Assembly (NCBI RefSeq): GCF_000517425.1
Contig: NZ_CP006569.1
Location: 3,958,760-4,022,759 of the forward strand
DNA from: Sodalis praecaptivus
GTDB taxonomy: Bacteria; Pseudomonadota; Gammaproteobacteria; Enterobacterales; Enterobacteriaceae
Reading direction: 5' to 3'
Length of the DNA: 64,000 bases
Below the pieces are notes generated by a model. That model ran no database searches and was not told the DNA's origin. It saw only the letters and a list, made by a program, of their open reading frames with translations. Below are positions 22,508-32,951 of the stretch, piece by piece (positions within the stretch are counted from its first letter, which is position 1; every line of letters begins with the position of its first letter). The position numbers were made by a program, and so were the translations under genes.

Positions 22508-23446
22508 CTACTGCTGCAGGAACTGGTCGCCGAGCGCAATATCCTGATTGAGCGCCGCGCGCATATCCTGTAGCGCCTGCTGCTCGAAGTCGCTGAGGAT
22601 ACCCAGCGGCCGCCGCGCGCTAACGCCCTGCGGCCCCAGCAGCAGCGGTTGGGCAAAAAAGCGGGAAAACGCCGACTCGCTTTCGACATAGGCGCATTCG
22701 ATAATTCCCTGCTGCCCCTGCAGCGCCCGCACCAGCGACAGCGTAAAGCGGGCCGCGGCATACCCCATGGCAAGCGTGGCCGATCCGGCGCCGGCTTTGG
22801 CCTCCACCACCTCGGTGCCGGCGTTGCGGATGCGCCGCGTCAGGAGATTCACTTCTTCATCGCTGAAAGTGATCCCCGGCACCTGCGATAACAAAGGCAG
22901 GATGGTGACGCCGGAGTGGCCGCCTACCACCGGCACCTCTATTTGATCCGGCCGCAGCCCTTTCATGGCCGCCACGTAACTGTTGGCGCGGATAACGTCC
23001 AGAGTGGTGATACCAAAAAGCTTTTGCGGCTGATAGACCCCGGCCTGCGCCAGCACGCCGGCGGCGATGGCAACCAGGGTATTCACCGGATTGGTGACAA
23101 TGCCGATCAGCGCCTCGGGCGCACAGACCGCCACCTGACCCACCAGCTGCCGCACGATGCCGGCATTAACATTAAACAGATCCGCACGATCCATACCGGG
23201 CTTACGGGCAACGCCCGCCACAATCAGCACGATATCGGCGCCAAGCAACGCCGGGGACGCGTCTGGACCGCAAAAACCACGCACCTTCACCGGCGAGGGA
23301 ATGTGGCTGAGGTCCACGGCAATCCCCGCCGTTACCGGCGCAATGTCATACAGCGAGAGTTCCCCATCCTGGGGTAAACGGGTTGTTAGCAGCAGCGCCA
23401 GCGCCTGGCCGATGCCGCCTGCCGCGCCGAGCAGTGCGACTTTCAT
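22508..23446 (-). CDS. mdh: Malate dehydrogenase
   Basis: Mdh oxidises malate to oxaloacetate with NAD+ in the TCA cycle. Its 312 residues equal E. coli Mdh. Visible features are the Rossmann loop GAAGGIGQ (7-14), the substrate arginines in ARKPGMDR (about 80-87), the catalytic pair Asp150/His177 within the TTLDVIR and GGHSG segments, and NPVNT. It is divergent from argR, as in E. coli, but the far side of mdh is a synteny break. Confidence 0.99.
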   Translation of the reverse strand: MKVALLGAAGGIGQALALLLTTRLPQDGELSLYDIAPVTAGIAVDLSHIPSPVKVRGFCGPDASPALLGADIVLIVAGVARKPGMDRADLFNVNAGIVRQLVGQVAVCAPEALIGIVTNPVNTLVAIAAGVLAQAGVYQPQKLFGITTLDVIRANSYVAAMKGLRPDQIEVPVVGGHSGVTILPLLSQVPGITFSDEEVNLLTRRIRNAGTEVVEAKAGAGSATLAMGYAAARFTLSLVRALQGQQGIIECAYVESESAFSRFFAQPLLLGPQGVSARRPLGILSDFEQQALQDMRAALNQDIALGDQFLQQ

Positions 23447-23643
23447 TGTAATCTCCTTATATCCCTACGAAGAATGGCATCTCATACTCTACTGAAAAGC
23501 ATAAAGGCATCGCCTAATAAAGACAATTGATGAACATCAGGATTGCGACAGCGCATGGAGAAGCAGGCCATCTGTAGGCGGGTTGCAAGTTGGGGGCTTT
23601 TCACCCACCATGGACAGCGAAAGCTGTCTCCGGCAGCAATTTC

Positions 23644-23681
23644 ATTGCATAAAAATTCATAAATATGCATAATAATCCATT
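23644..23681. promoter_or_regulatory. Tandem ARG boxes upstream of argR
   Basis: Two 18 bp imperfect palindromes, TTGCATAAAAATTCAT and TATGCATAATAATCCAT, are spaced by about 2-3 bp. They match ARG-box consensus and are very close to the pair in front of E. coli argR. They lie 28-66 bp before the argR start, so ArgR autoregulation is expected. Confidence 0.85.
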
Positions 23682-23706
23682 AAATAATCGGCTTACTCTG
23701 CGGTAA

Positions 23707-24180
<474 letters not shown>

Positions 24181-24899
24181 CGCTACCGCCGCTCGCGTTC
24201 GCAGCCGCCAGGGCCGACGGCGCACCGGATGCGCCATGCCGACGGCGTTACCGTAGAGCTGCCGCCGGCACCTGCTGGCCTAAGCTTGCCGCTCGGGCGC
24301 CTCGCCACGGCGTTAAACCCGGCATGCCGCAGGCTGGAAATGATCCCGTTTTCGACGTTTAACGTTCCTTTCGCCAGCGCCGGCTCCCGCCGGCGGTCGT
24401 GTACAGGCCCAGAAGCTACCGCGCTCCATCGGCACGCGATTTAGGCAGATGCGCGACGCGCATCCGACTGTTTCCCGGTAAAGACACAGCGCCCGCGCGC
24501 CCTAATCCGCCATCGTGCACAAAGCCGGATCCGATGCGTTAAACGGCGGTTTTTAACATTGTCTTACGTAGGGTAGGTTTTTTCACCTTGATAAATAGCG
24601 TGACATCGGATGTTACATGTCAGAAATAAGGGACTTTATCTGTAGGCCAGTGGGAAATGCTAGCTCAGACCGCACTTTTAGCCACATCAACTTATGCGCA
24701 TGATTTTACATGACTTTAACAAAATACGCTCAATTTTTGCGCATATGTAATAACTTTTGCTTCTAACCTGGATGATTGCAAGCTTAAAGTTTCATAAATA
24801 ATTATGATCAAACTATTAGTACCCGTCGTTACTAGTGTATACTTAGCTTCGTGATAAGCATCACAGTCCGAGAAAGATGCGCGTTATATGAGGAATAAA
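24181..24899. other. 719 bp argR-yhcN intergenic region; no gene seen
   Basis: The first 370 bp are GC-rich with only short frames and no visible homologue of a neighbouring E. coli gene. From about 24550 the sequence becomes AT-rich and presumably holds the yhcN promoter. A purine-rich GAGGAA precedes the yhcN start. No CRISPR, IS or RNA gene was recognised. Confidence 0.55.
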
Positions 24900-25166
24900 A
24901 TGATGAAAACCAGAACGGCGTTACCATTAATGGCGGTGCTTTCCGCATTGTCTTTCGGCGCGTTCGCCGCGGATTCCATCTCGCTGCAGCAGGCTCAAGA
25001 TTTGCAGCCCATGGGCAGCGTTAGCGTCAGCGGTATCGACGGTGCGCCAAGCGACATCCATCAGGCGCTGAATCAGGCGGCCGACGCGAAGGGCGCACGC
25101 GCCTACCACGTAACCGAAGCCTATGAACACGGCAACTGGCACGCCACCGCCCAGCTTTACAAATAA
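24900..25166 (+). CDS. yhcN: YhcN/BhsA/McbA-family periplasmic stress peptide
   Basis: Members of this family (DUF1471) are small secreted proteins induced by acid, peroxide or biofilm conditions. The chosen ATG lies six bases after GAGG, giving 88 residues with a signal peptide that ends SFGAFA-A. The mature part has the family pattern: GSVSVSG near 40, an Ala-rich helix with DAKGARAYHVTEA, and a C-terminal WHATAQLYK. In E. coli yhcN also follows argR. Here it is followed by mpl across a rearrangement. Confidence 0.92.
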   Translation: MMKTRTALPLMAVLSALSFGAFAADSISLQQAQDLQPMGSVSVSGIDGAPSDIHQALNQAADAKGARAYHVTEAYEHGNWHATAQLYK

Positions 25167-25379
25167 TCTGTTCGCCAGAACCGGGACGGCTGCCCGCGGC
25201 AGCGCCTGGCGGATCAGCGCCACCCGGCGGGCATGCTTTTTGGCAGCACTATGCAATGTGTCATGTTGTGAAACACGCTCTGTAACCCACATCATTTCGC
25301 GGCGACCCTCAGTTAATCCTGTGTCCGGAATTAACCCATCGCGATTTGATGATTCCCTCATCGTCTAGCAGACGATTTT

Positions 25380-25403
25380 CCCCCGCTCGCGGGGTTTTTT
25401 TTT
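25380..25403 (+). terminator. Strong intrinsic terminator between yhcN and mpl
   Basis: CCCCG-CTCG-CGGGG is followed by nine T residues on the plus strand. It lies 214 bp after the yhcN stop, with the small hairpin TCGTCTAGCAGACGA just upstream. It ends either a long yhcN 3' UTR or a separate short transcript. It also shields convergent mpl. Confidence 0.85.
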
Positions 25404-25421
25404 GCCCTGGGCTAACGCCCC

Positions 25422-26795
25422 TCAGCCCTGGCGCGTGGCTCGTTGCGCCAACTGATCCAGCAGCTTGGCATGAATGCCGCCAAAACCGCCGTTGCTCATC
25501 ACCAGGATGTAATCTCCCGGTTGCGCGGTTTTCACGATCATTTCCACCAGCGTATCAACATCGGCGCTACAGTGCGCGGGCTGCACGCAGGCCTCCGCCA
25601 CTTCGCTCACCTGCCAGGGAATATGCTGCGGCTGATACAGAAATACCTCGTCAGCGCGGCCGAGTGACGGCGCCAGCTCATTTTTGGATAGCCCCATTTT
25701 CATGGTGTTGGAACGGGGCTCCAGTACCGCCAGAATCCGCGCCGTGCCGCCGATTTTACTGCGCAGCGCCGCAAGCGTCGCCAGAATAGCGGTGGGATGA
25801 TGGGCAAAATCATCGTAAACCGTCACGCCGTTGGCGGTACCTTTAAGCTCCAACCGCCGGCGGGCATTGATAAAGCGGCCCAGCGCCCGGCAGGCGTCCG
25901 CCGGCTGTACGCCGACGTGGCGAACGGCGGCGATAGCCATCAGCGCGTTATGCATATTATGCTCGCCCACCAGTGGCCAACTGACCGCGCCAACGGGCTC
26001 ATCGTGCAAATACACCTCGAAACCGCTCGCGTCCGGGGTGGTTTTTTTCGCCCGCCATGCGCCTTCTTCGCCGGTGTATTCCGTTTCGCTCCAGCATCCC
26101 ATCGCCAGGGTGTGTCTAAGATTGGCGTCATTATCCGGCAAAATGATTTTCCCTTTACCGGGCACCAGCCGGATCAGGTGATGGAACTGTTTCTGGATCG
26201 CTTTGAGATCATCAAAAATATCGGCATGGTCAAATTCCAGATTATTCAGAATAAGGGTGCGCGGACAGTAATGGACAAACTTGGACCGTTTATCGAAAAA
26301 GGCGCAATCGTATTCATCCGCCTCCACCACGAAGAACGGGCTATCGCCAAGCCGGGCGGAGACGGTGAAATTGCCCGGTACGCCGCCAATCACGAAACCC
26401 GGTTGATAGCCGCACTCCTCCAAGATCCAGGCGACCATGCCTGCGGTGGTGGTCTTGCCGTGGGTGCCGGCAACGGCGATTACCCAACGCTGCGCCAGCA
26501 CGTGATCGTGTAACCACTGCGGGCCCGACACATAAGGGATGCCGCGTTCCAACACCGCTTCTACGCAGGGATTGCCCCGCGACATGGCGTTGCCGATAAT
26601 GACCCAATCCGGCGCGGGATCGAGCTGAGTCGGATCGTAACCTTGAATCAGACCAATTCCCTGCTCCTGCAGCAGCGTACTCATCGGCGGATAAACATTA
26701 TCATCCGAGCCGGTGACCTCATGTCCCAGAGAACGCGCCAGCATCGCCAGACCGCCCATAAAGGTGCCGCAGATACCAAGAATATGAATGCGCAT
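25422..26795 (-). CDS. mpl: UDP-MurNAc:L-alanyl-gamma-D-glutamyl-meso-DAP ligase (murein peptide ligase)
   Basis: Mpl joins recycled murein tripeptide to UDP-MurNAc. The 457 residues have the Mur ligase plan: an N-terminal nucleotide fold starting MRIHILGICGTFMGGLAMLA, the ATP-binding loop GTHGKTTTAGM (about 109-119), central domain motifs EADEYDCAFFDKRSK and NNLEFDHADIF, and a C-terminal domain with YDDFAHHPTAI. Length equals E. coli Mpl. It is divergent from fbp as in E. coli, but its downstream neighbour yjgA is replaced by yhcN. Confidence 0.98.
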   Translation of the reverse strand: MRIHILGICGTFMGGLAMLARSLGHEVTGSDDNVYPPMSTLLQEQGIGLIQGYDPTQLDPAPDWVIIGNAMSRGNPCVEAVLERGIPYVSGPQWLHDHVLAQRWVIAVAGTHGKTTTAGMVAWILEECGYQPGFVIGGVPGNFTVSARLGDSPFFVVEADEYDCAFFDKRSKFVHYCPRTLILNNLEFDHADIFDDLKAIQKQFHHLIRLVPGKGKIILPDNDANLRHTLAMGCWSETEYTGEEGAWRAKKTTPDASGFEVYLHDEPVGAVSWPLVGEHNMHNALMAIAAVRHVGVQPADACRALGRFINARRRLELKGTANGVTVYDDFAHHPTAILATLAALRSKIGGTARILAVLEPRSNTMKMGLSKNELAPSLGRADEVFLYQPQHIPWQVSEVAEACVQPAHCSADVDTLVEMIVKTAQPGDYILVMSNGGFGGIHAKLLDQLAQRATRQG

Positions 26796-26984
26796 AATTT
26801 TTCCATTTTTAGCCGCGTTTTGCCGCCTATTCTAGCGCCCCGGCCGATTGATAGAAACGGTATTTGATGATGTACTGGCAATCTGTTTAGGCTAAACTGG
26901 ATGGACTGACTGGTAGTGGTAAAAAAATTATACCGCTTTTCATCCGTAGCTTCAGGGTCCTTTTTGAGATTCAGGGAATGTGTC

Positions 26985-27986
26985 ATGAAAACGTTAGGCG
27001 AATTTATTGTTGAGAAGCAGCATGATTTTCCGCATGCCACCGGCGAGCTGACCGCGTTACTTTCAGCGATAAAGCTCGGAGCTAAAATCATTCACCGTGA
27101 CATCAACAAAGCAGGATTGGTGGATATCCTCGGTACCAGCGGGGCTGAAAACGTGCAGGGCGAAGTCCAGATGAAGCTGGATCTGTTCGCGAACGAAAAG
27201 CTGAAAGCGGCGCTGAAAGCCCGTGGACAGGTCGCGGGCATTGCCTCTGAGGAAGAAGATGAAATTGTCGTCTTTGAAGGGGTTGAAAACGGCAAGTACG
27301 TGGTGTTGATGGATCCCTTGGACGGTTCGTCCAATATCGACGTCAATGTCTCGGTTGGCACTATTTTCTCTATCTATCGGCGCATCACGCCGGTCGGTAC
27401 GCCGGTGACCGAAGAAGACTTTCTGCAACCCGGCAATAAACAGGTCGCCGCCGGCTATGTGGTCTACGGCTCCTCCACGATGCTGGTGTACACCACCGGC
27501 TGCGGCGTACACGCTTTTACCTACGATCCGTCGCTGGGGGTCTTTTGTCTGTCCCATGAAAGCGTGCGCTTTCCCGCGACCGGGCAGATGTACTCCATCA
27601 ACGAGGGCAATTACATCAAGTTCCCCAACGGGGTGAAGAAATACATCAAATACTGCCAGGAGATGGACGAAGCCACCCACCGCCCCTACACCTCGCGCTA
27701 CATCGGTTCGCTGGTTTCCGATTTCCATCGCAATTTACTCAAGGGCGGCATTTATCTCTATCCCAGCACCGCGACCCATCCCAACGGCAAGCTGCGATTA
27801 GCCTACGAGTGCAACCCGATAGCGTTTCTGGCCGAGCAGGCCGGCGGCAAGGCCAGCGACGGCAAAAACCGCATACTGGATATTGAGCCGCACGAGCTGC
27901 ATCAGCGTTCCGCGTTCTTCACCGGCACCGAGTCCATGGTTAACGATGTTGAACGCTTTATCCGCGATTACCCAGATAACGTTTAA
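26985..27986 (+). CDS. fbp: Fructose-1,6-bisphosphatase class I
   Basis: Fbp catalyses the committed step of gluconeogenesis. Started at [15 protein letters not shown] it is 333 residues, one more than E. coli. An in-frame upstream start (26916) is rejected by comparison with the family. Metal and substrate motifs are ASEEEDE (about 92-98), [10 protein letters not shown] (about 112-121) and a C-terminal [16 protein letters not shown]. It is divergent from mpl. Confidence 0.98.
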   Translation: MKTLGEFIVEKQHDFPHATGELTALLSAIKLGAKIIHRDINKAGLVDILGTSGAENVQGEVQMKLDLFANEKLKAALKARGQVAGIASEEEDEIVVFEGVENGKYVVLMDPLDGSSNIDVNVSVGTIFSIYRRITPVGTPVTEEDFLQPGNKQVAAGYVVYGSSTMLVYTTGCGVHAFTYDPSLGVFCLSHESVRFPATGQMYSINEGNYIKFPNGVKKYIKYCQEMDEATHRPYTSRYIGSLVSDFHRNLLKGGIYLYPSTATHPNGKLRLAYECNPIAFLAEQAGGKASDGKNRILDIEPHELHQRSAFFTGTESMVNDVERFIRDYPDNV

Positions 27987-28132
27987 GCCTGGGAGCGCGC
28001 CGGCGGGGCATCGCGGGATGTCGCGCCGTGCTACTCTGCGTCCGCGCCACGGGCCGGACGGCCGCCGCGCTGGCCGACGCAACAGCGTGATCCTATCCGC
28101 GGGCGCCCAGCGTACCGCGGGGGAAAATCGGT

Positions 28133-28138
28133 TATACT
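28133..28138 (+). promoter_or_regulatory. ppa: Probable -10 element of the ppa promoter
   Basis: TATACT occurs 40 bp before the ppa ATG in a context (AAAATCGGTTATACTAG) that closely resembles the E. coli ppa promoter. The -35 region is not obvious. Confidence 0.45.
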
Positions 28139-28177
28139 AGCCGTCTCGCCATTCTTGGAAAGTTTAAGGAAAACGAC

Positions 28178-28708
28178 ATGAGTTTGAATCAGGTACCGGC
28201 AGGCAAAGATCTCCCGGAAGATATTTATGTGGTCATTGAAATTCCGGCTAACGCGTCCCCCATTAAATATGAAGTTGACAAGGAAAGCGGCGCCCTGTTT
28301 GTCGATCGTTTCATGTCCACCGCGATGTTCTATCCCTGTAACTACGGCTATATCAACCACACTCTCTCCCTGGATGGCGATCCGGTGGACGTGCTGGTGC
28401 CGACGCCGTATCCGCTACAGCCTGGCGCCGTGGTGCGCTGCCGTCCCGTCGGCGTGTTGAAAATGACCGACGAATCCGGCGAAGATGCCAAACTGGTGGC
28501 GGTGCCGCACACCAAGCTGTCGAAAGAATATGACCACATTAAAGACGTCGACGATCTGCCTCAGCTGCTGCGGGCGCAAATCACCCATTTCTTCGAGCAT
28601 TACAAAGATCTCGAAGCCGGCAAATGGGTGAAGGTCGACGGCTGGGATAACGCCGAAGCGGCCAAAGCCGAAATTCTCGCCTCTTTCGAGCGCGCCAAAA
28701 AGAAATAA
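28178..28708 (+). CDS. ppa: Inorganic pyrophosphatase
   Basis: Ppa hydrolyses pyrophosphate to drive biosynthesis. The 176 residues match E. coli Ppa and include [18 protein letters not shown], the metal-binding aspartate cluster, and KDVDDLP near 97-103. AAGGAAAA precedes the start. A terminator follows directly and the gene converges on ytfP. Confidence 0.99.
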   Translation: MSLNQVPAGKDLPEDIYVVIEIPANASPIKYEVDKESGALFVDRFMSTAMFYPCNYGYINHTLSLDGDPVDVLVPTPYPLQPGAVVRCRPVGVLKMTDESGEDAKLVAVPHTKLSKEYDHIKDVDDLPQLLRAQITHFFEHYKDLEAGKWVKVDGWDNAEAAKAEILASFERAKKK

Positions 28709-28719
28709 TACCGCCGAAA

Positions 28720-28748
28720 AAAAACCGCTCACCGAGCGGTTTTTTTTG
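28720..28748 (+). terminator. Terminator after ppa (bidirectional with ytfP)
   Basis: AACCGCTC and GAGCGGTT flank a short loop, with eight T residues on the plus side and eight A residues on the other. The hairpin can therefore serve both convergent genes. Confidence 0.9.
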
Positions 28749-28752
28749 GCCG

Positions 28753-29115
28753 TTAACCCGCCGCGTCGGAAGGGTCCTCATGCCGGCGTACCCAATCTCC
28801 TCCGGGCAGCAGCGTAAGACCGGTGACCGGCCGCTGATAAAGATACATCCAGGCGCTGCCGTAGGGCGTGCCGATCAGGATCCGCTTGTATTCGCCGCTT
28901 TTGGTGCGCAGCGCATCCAGTTCCGCCAGGGTGGTGGAATCGATGCGGTACACCTCGCCATAGACCGCGCCGTCGCCCGACACGACCGCCGGATAATGGC
29001 CGAGATCGTAAAGCGCATAGCCTGGAATAGTGTAATCTCCCAGCCATTGGGCGTTGGTCATCCAGTGACTATTTCCCTGTTTGCGTCGCAGACTACCGTA
29101 AACAATAATTCGCAT
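28753..29115 (-). CDS. ytfP: Gamma-glutamylcyclotransferase-fold protein YtfP
   Basis: YtfP has the GGCT/AIG2 fold; its activity in bacteria is uncertain. The 120 residues begin MRIIVYGSLRRKQGNSHWM, the family YGSL loop that binds the substrate, followed by GYALYDLGHYPAVV and GEVYRID. The terminal residues are slightly longer than E. coli YtfP. It lies three bases downstream of tamB, completing the tamA-tamB-ytfP operon. Confidence 0.93.
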   Translation of the reverse strand: MRIIVYGSLRRKQGNSHWMTNAQWLGDYTIPGYALYDLGHYPAVVSGDGAVYGEVYRIDSTTLAELDALRTKSGEYKRILIGTPYGSAWMYLYQRPVTGLTLLPGGDWVRRHEDPSDAAG

Positions 29116-29117
29116 GG

Positions 29118-32100
29118 TTAAAACTCAAACCGATAGAGCAAGTCTAGCGCCTGGTTAAGACCAGACACGGCTTCCAGATAAAGTTTCGGCATTAAACGAT
29201 AACGCAGCGTTAACGTTGCCAGTGAGTCAAAAATACCAACACCGTATTTGACCTGCAAACCGGGCGCGATATAACCGCTGACCACGACCTGGGAGCTGTC
29301 GCCAACCCCCTGTGTGTCCAGCGCTAAATCGCTGACCCCGAATGCTTGTCCGATTTTACCCACAACTTGGCCGCTTTGTGCAACCCCCATCCCAATTAAC
29401 ATCGATGTCATCATATTGCTGTCGGCGCCGGAGGCATCCAGACCCTGTCCGCGCAACAAATAAGACAGCGCCTCCTGTTGCGATTTGACCGGATCGGAAA
29501 AGACTTCCACTTTCGGCTGGTCGGCCAAGCCGGTGACGCGCACCCCCGCCGTGACGTCATCCTCGGTGGAATCCGGATTGCGGATGGCCTCGATGTTCAA
29601 ATAAGGCTGATCGACCGGGCCGGAAAACAGCAACTGCCCTTTGTTGACGATCAAATCCTGTCCATAGGCGTGAAAGCGACCGGACGGAATATCGATTTGC
29701 CCGTTAAGCCCCAGCCCCTGCTTATCCTGCGCTACTTTCAAATCCCCTTTAAGCCTGGCTTTGAGGCCGAAAGCGTCCAGGCGCACATCGTCACCGACAT
29801 GCACCAGCAGGTTGGAGGTAATGGGGATGGCGGAGCTCTCCTTATCGGCTACCGGCCGCAGATTATCGTCCAGCAGCACTTCATCACTGGAGACGCCAAC
29901 CGCGCTCTGCGGCATATCCTTCACTTCAATGCGCGCCCAGGGAATATCAACCTTGCCATTAAGGGCGAACAGCGTCGGCGTAGCCTCGAACACAATATCC
30001 GGCGACATGTCCAGCCGTACCATGGGCGGCACGGTGATGCGCACCCGATTGCCCTGGGCGTTGATACGCGCGCGCCAGGCCGCCATCCGGTTCCAGTCGG
30101 CGTCGCCGGTCAGGTTGACCTGGCCGTGGGTTGTCCCGATAAGCCCCTGTAGCGTAGAGCGGGTCCCGGCGAAAGAGAGCGCCAGGCGACTGTCGGTCAT
30201 GGCAAAGGGCATGAAGTTGCCTTTGATAACCAGACGCTCCAGCCCCAATTGACCGTACAGCTGCGGCCGCTGCACATCGCCGCCGAGACGCAACGCGGCA
30301 TTGACTAGCCCATCGACGCTTTCACCCCGCGACATCAACGGTTTCAACAGCGCCAGCGAAAGCTGATTGATGTTGACGTTGCCGGACAGCGCCCGCCGAT
30401 TTTGGGGATCCGCCACCTGCACCTGACCGTTGAACTGGCCATTGCCGGCGATTTTGAAAAGCCAGTCGAGGCGGGCCAATCCCTTATCCAGCGCGGCATT
30501 GAGCGTCAGCGTTTCAAACGCCACCGGCAGTGTCTTGCCCTGCACCGTTTGACTGACCTTCACGCCGTTGCCCACTAGCGCCACTTTGCCCTGCGGTAGG
30601 CCGCCCCCCGCGGTCCAGCGTACCTCGGCCCGGCCGGTGAAGACGCCGCTGGCCTGTGTTTCCGCCGGTAGCAGGGGTTTCAACATTGCCAAATCGAAGC
30701 GGTTCAGCTGCAAACTGGCCTGCCCGGATGCCCCTATCTCGCTGTTTTGCGGCGCGCAGATCTGCGCATTGGGGTTTTGCCAGCAATGCGGGCCGATAAT
30801 GAGATTTTGCGCGACGGCCTGATAATCCAGCGTCATTGCGCGCGTCAGCCGCCATTCCCCCACCGGCGTAGCGAAACGGGTTTGGCTGAGCGTACCCTGC
30901 CAGCGTTGCTGTTGCCGATCGAAACCGCCGTTTAACTGCAACTGGCCGGCAACCGGCTCACCCTGCATCGCCAGCTTGAGCTGATGCCGCTTTTCATCGC
31001 CGGTCGCGTCCAGGGTCAGTTGGGCGATGGACAGCGACCCCTGTAGCAACCTGTCCAGCCGCAGCTGAACGTTACCGCGCACGATGTCGCTGGAACGGAC
31101 ATCGCCCTGCAACGCAATGCGCCCGACGGTTAACTCTCCCCAGCGCAGCGCGTATGCGTTGAGATCCATAAGCAACTGCGGCGCGCGCAGATTGCCCCGC
31201 AGTTTGATATCGCCCGCCGCCCGACCGCCCAGCCCTGGCAAGGCACCGTTCAGCGCCGGGGCGTTGAGCACGGCGTCCAGCGCGAAGGCATCGCTCAGTT
31301 CGCCTTTCACCGTCAACTGGTTACGCCCCAGCGCCAACAGCAGTTGCGGCACCTGCCATTGACCGGCGGCGTTACCCCTGAGCGACCCCTTCGCGGTGAG
31401 CGCGTTTTGCCGGATATGGCCATGGAGATCCAGTTCAGGCACCTGTAGTTGCCAGTTGCCGCCATACAGGCTGCCGCGGCTGGTGAGTTTTCCGTCCAGC
31501 CGCGCGGGCCAGTCCGGCCACTGGCGGGCGGTATTAATCCCGCTTAACGACAGTTCGCTACGCCAGCTAATGGCGCGCTGCCAGTCCACCACCGCGCTCA
31601 GATCGGTATTGCCCTGTAACGCCGCCAACCGCAGGCGCGATAGCGTAAAGCCGTCGGTATTGCCCTTGGCGTCCAGGCTCACATCCGCCGGCGGCAGACC
31701 CTCGCCGCTGAGCGCCGCTTTCAACGTCAGCCGATAATCCCGCGCCTCGCCGTCCAAACGCAGGGCCAGACCCCGCGCCTGATATTGCGGCGTACCGGTT
31801 AACGGCCACTGCACGGACTGCCCGTCGATCGTCAATGTCAGCGGCAGACCCGCCTGCGCCAGGCGCGTTTTCAGCGCCAACTGCGCGGTGAGCGGACCGG
31901 AGAGATTGAGCGCGGCGCGCAGTTCATCGCGCAGGTCGCCGTCTACCGCGAGCTTGATCTTCTCGCCTTTTAGCGGCGCGCTATTTACGGTGGTGTTGAC
32001 CGTCATCGACACCGGCCAGCGCCCGCTGAGTTCGGCGTTGCCGGACGCGTTGAGCAAGCCCTGGGGCGAGTCGATATCCAGCAGCGTCAATTCAGCATGC

Positions 32101-32951
32101 CGATCGCGGGTCGCCGCCTGCAAACGTAAGCGGGTGATAAGCAGATTGGCGTCGCCGGAGAGACGCAGATTTTCCCCTTCGATATCCTCAACCGTCAGAT
32201 TCAACGGCAGGGTAAACGAAGGCAGCGGCGGCAGGAGCGGCTTGGCGAACAGTGCGCGCAGCGTCTCGGCCAGCGGCGGCTGCGCGCGAATTGCCGCCCG
32301 CGCCGCCTCAGCATCGGCGCGTTTTTGCGCCGGCGTGCGCGTATCGGGTTTTATCGCCTGCGCGGCGGCGGCCGCCGCCTTATCCGCCACCACCTGCGCC
32401 GCCGTCGGCAGCGCCACCAGCAAACCGGCGATGCGCGTCGGCGTCACCGTCAGGTTATTGCCCTGAAACTGAAGGCCGGTGCTGAATTCGTCAAGGGCGA
32501 TGCGGGTATTATCCACTTTGACCTGCACATTATTCAGCGCCAGACGGCGCAGGTTAAGCGGATAGGGGGTCGATAGGGAACCACCGCCCGACGCCTCCTG
32601 CGTTGCCGGCGCCGGCGGCCCGAATTCGGCGGTGTTTACGCCGACATTCACATCGCGCAGGGAGAGATCGTTGAGGCACAGCTGGCGCTCCCGCAGACAA
32701 CCAAAATCCAGCGCAAGATGGAATTCGCCGACACCGACCGTAACGCCGGGCATCTGGTAACGTAACTGCTTAATGGTCAAATCGCGCCAGCCGCCGCTGA
32801 CGGAGGCCATTTCCAGTCCCGGCACCCAGCGGGCCGCGCCGTTCAGCACCAGGTGCAGCCCGCTGGTGGTCCCCACCAGAAACGCCAGCGCGCCCACCAG
32901 CAGCACCAGCAGCAGCACGACACCCAGGCAGATTTTCTTAACAAGGCTCAT
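29118..32951 (-). CDS. tamB: Translocation and assembly module subunit TamB
   Basis: TamB is a huge AsmA-like, inner-membrane-anchored beta-taco protein that bridges the periplasm. It works with TamA in outer-membrane protein insertion and lipid transport. The 1277 residues start with one membrane anchor (about 7-28), continue through a repetitive beta-rich body, and end in the conserved DUF490 domain (about 950-1277) with the terminal DLLYRFEF. An Ala-rich insert near 190-220 ([14 protein letters not shown]) is notable. Its start overlaps the tamA stop by 4 bp. Confidence 0.97.
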   Translation of the reverse strand: MSLVKKICLGVVLLLVLLVGALAFLVGTTSGLHLVLNGAARWVPGLEMASVSGGWRDLTIKQLRYQMPGVTVGVGEFHLALDFGCLRERQLCLNDLSLRDVNVGVNTAEFGPPAPATQEASGGGSLSTPYPLNLRRLALNNVQVKVDNTRIALDEFSTGLQFQGNNLTVTPTRIAGLLVALPTAAQVVADKAAAAAAQAIKPDTRTPAQKRADAEAARAAIRAQPPLAETLRALFAKPLLPPLPSFTLPLNLTVEDIEGENLRLSGDANLLITRLRLQAATRDRHAELTLLDIDSPQGLLNASGNAELSGRWPVSMTVNTTVNSAPLKGEKIKLAVDGDLRDELRAALNLSGPLTAQLALKTRLAQAGLPLTLTIDGQSVQWPLTGTPQYQARGLALRLDGEARDYRLTLKAALSGEGLPPADVSLDAKGNTDGFTLSRLRLAALQGNTDLSAVVDWQRAISWRSELSLSGINTARQWPDWPARLDGKLTSRGSLYGGNWQLQVPELDLHGHIRQNALTAKGSLRGNAAGQWQVPQLLLALGRNQLTVKGELSDAFALDAVLNAPALNGALPGLGGRAAGDIKLRGNLRAPQLLMDLNAYALRWGELTVGRIALQGDVRSSDIVRGNVQLRLDRLLQGSLSIAQLTLDATGDEKRHQLKLAMQGEPVAGQLQLNGGFDRQQQRWQGTLSQTRFATPVGEWRLTRAMTLDYQAVAQNLIIGPHCWQNPNAQICAPQNSEIGASGQASLQLNRFDLAMLKPLLPAETQASGVFTGRAEVRWTAGGGLPQGKVALVGNGVKVSQTVQGKTLPVAFETLTLNAALDKGLARLDWLFKIAGNGQFNGQVQVADPQNRRALSGNVNINQLSLALLKPLMSRGESVDGLVNAALRLGGDVQRPQLYGQLGLERLVIKGNFMPFAMTDSRLALSFAGTRSTLQGLIGTTHGQVNLTGDADWNRMAAWRARINAQGNRVRITVPPMVRLDMSPDIVFEATPTLFALNGKVDIPWARIEVKDMPQSAVGVSSDEVLLDDNLRPVADKESSAIPITSNLLVHVGDDVRLDAFGLKARLKGDLKVAQDKQGLGLNGQIDIPSGRFHAYGQDLIVNKGQLLFSGPVDQPYLNIEAIRNPDSTEDDVTAGVRVTGLADQPKVEVFSDPVKSQQEALSYLLRGQGLDASGADSNMMTSMLIGMGVAQSGQVVGKIGQAFGVSDLALDTQGVGDSSQVVVSGYIAPGLQVKYGVGIFDSLATLTLRYRLMPKLYLEAVSGLNQALDLLYRFEF

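Noticed and set aside
24181-24899. argR-yhcN interval searched for a decayed gene
   Set aside because: No frame or motif resembles a neighbouring E. coli gene. The sequence is GC-rich then AT-rich without coding signs.
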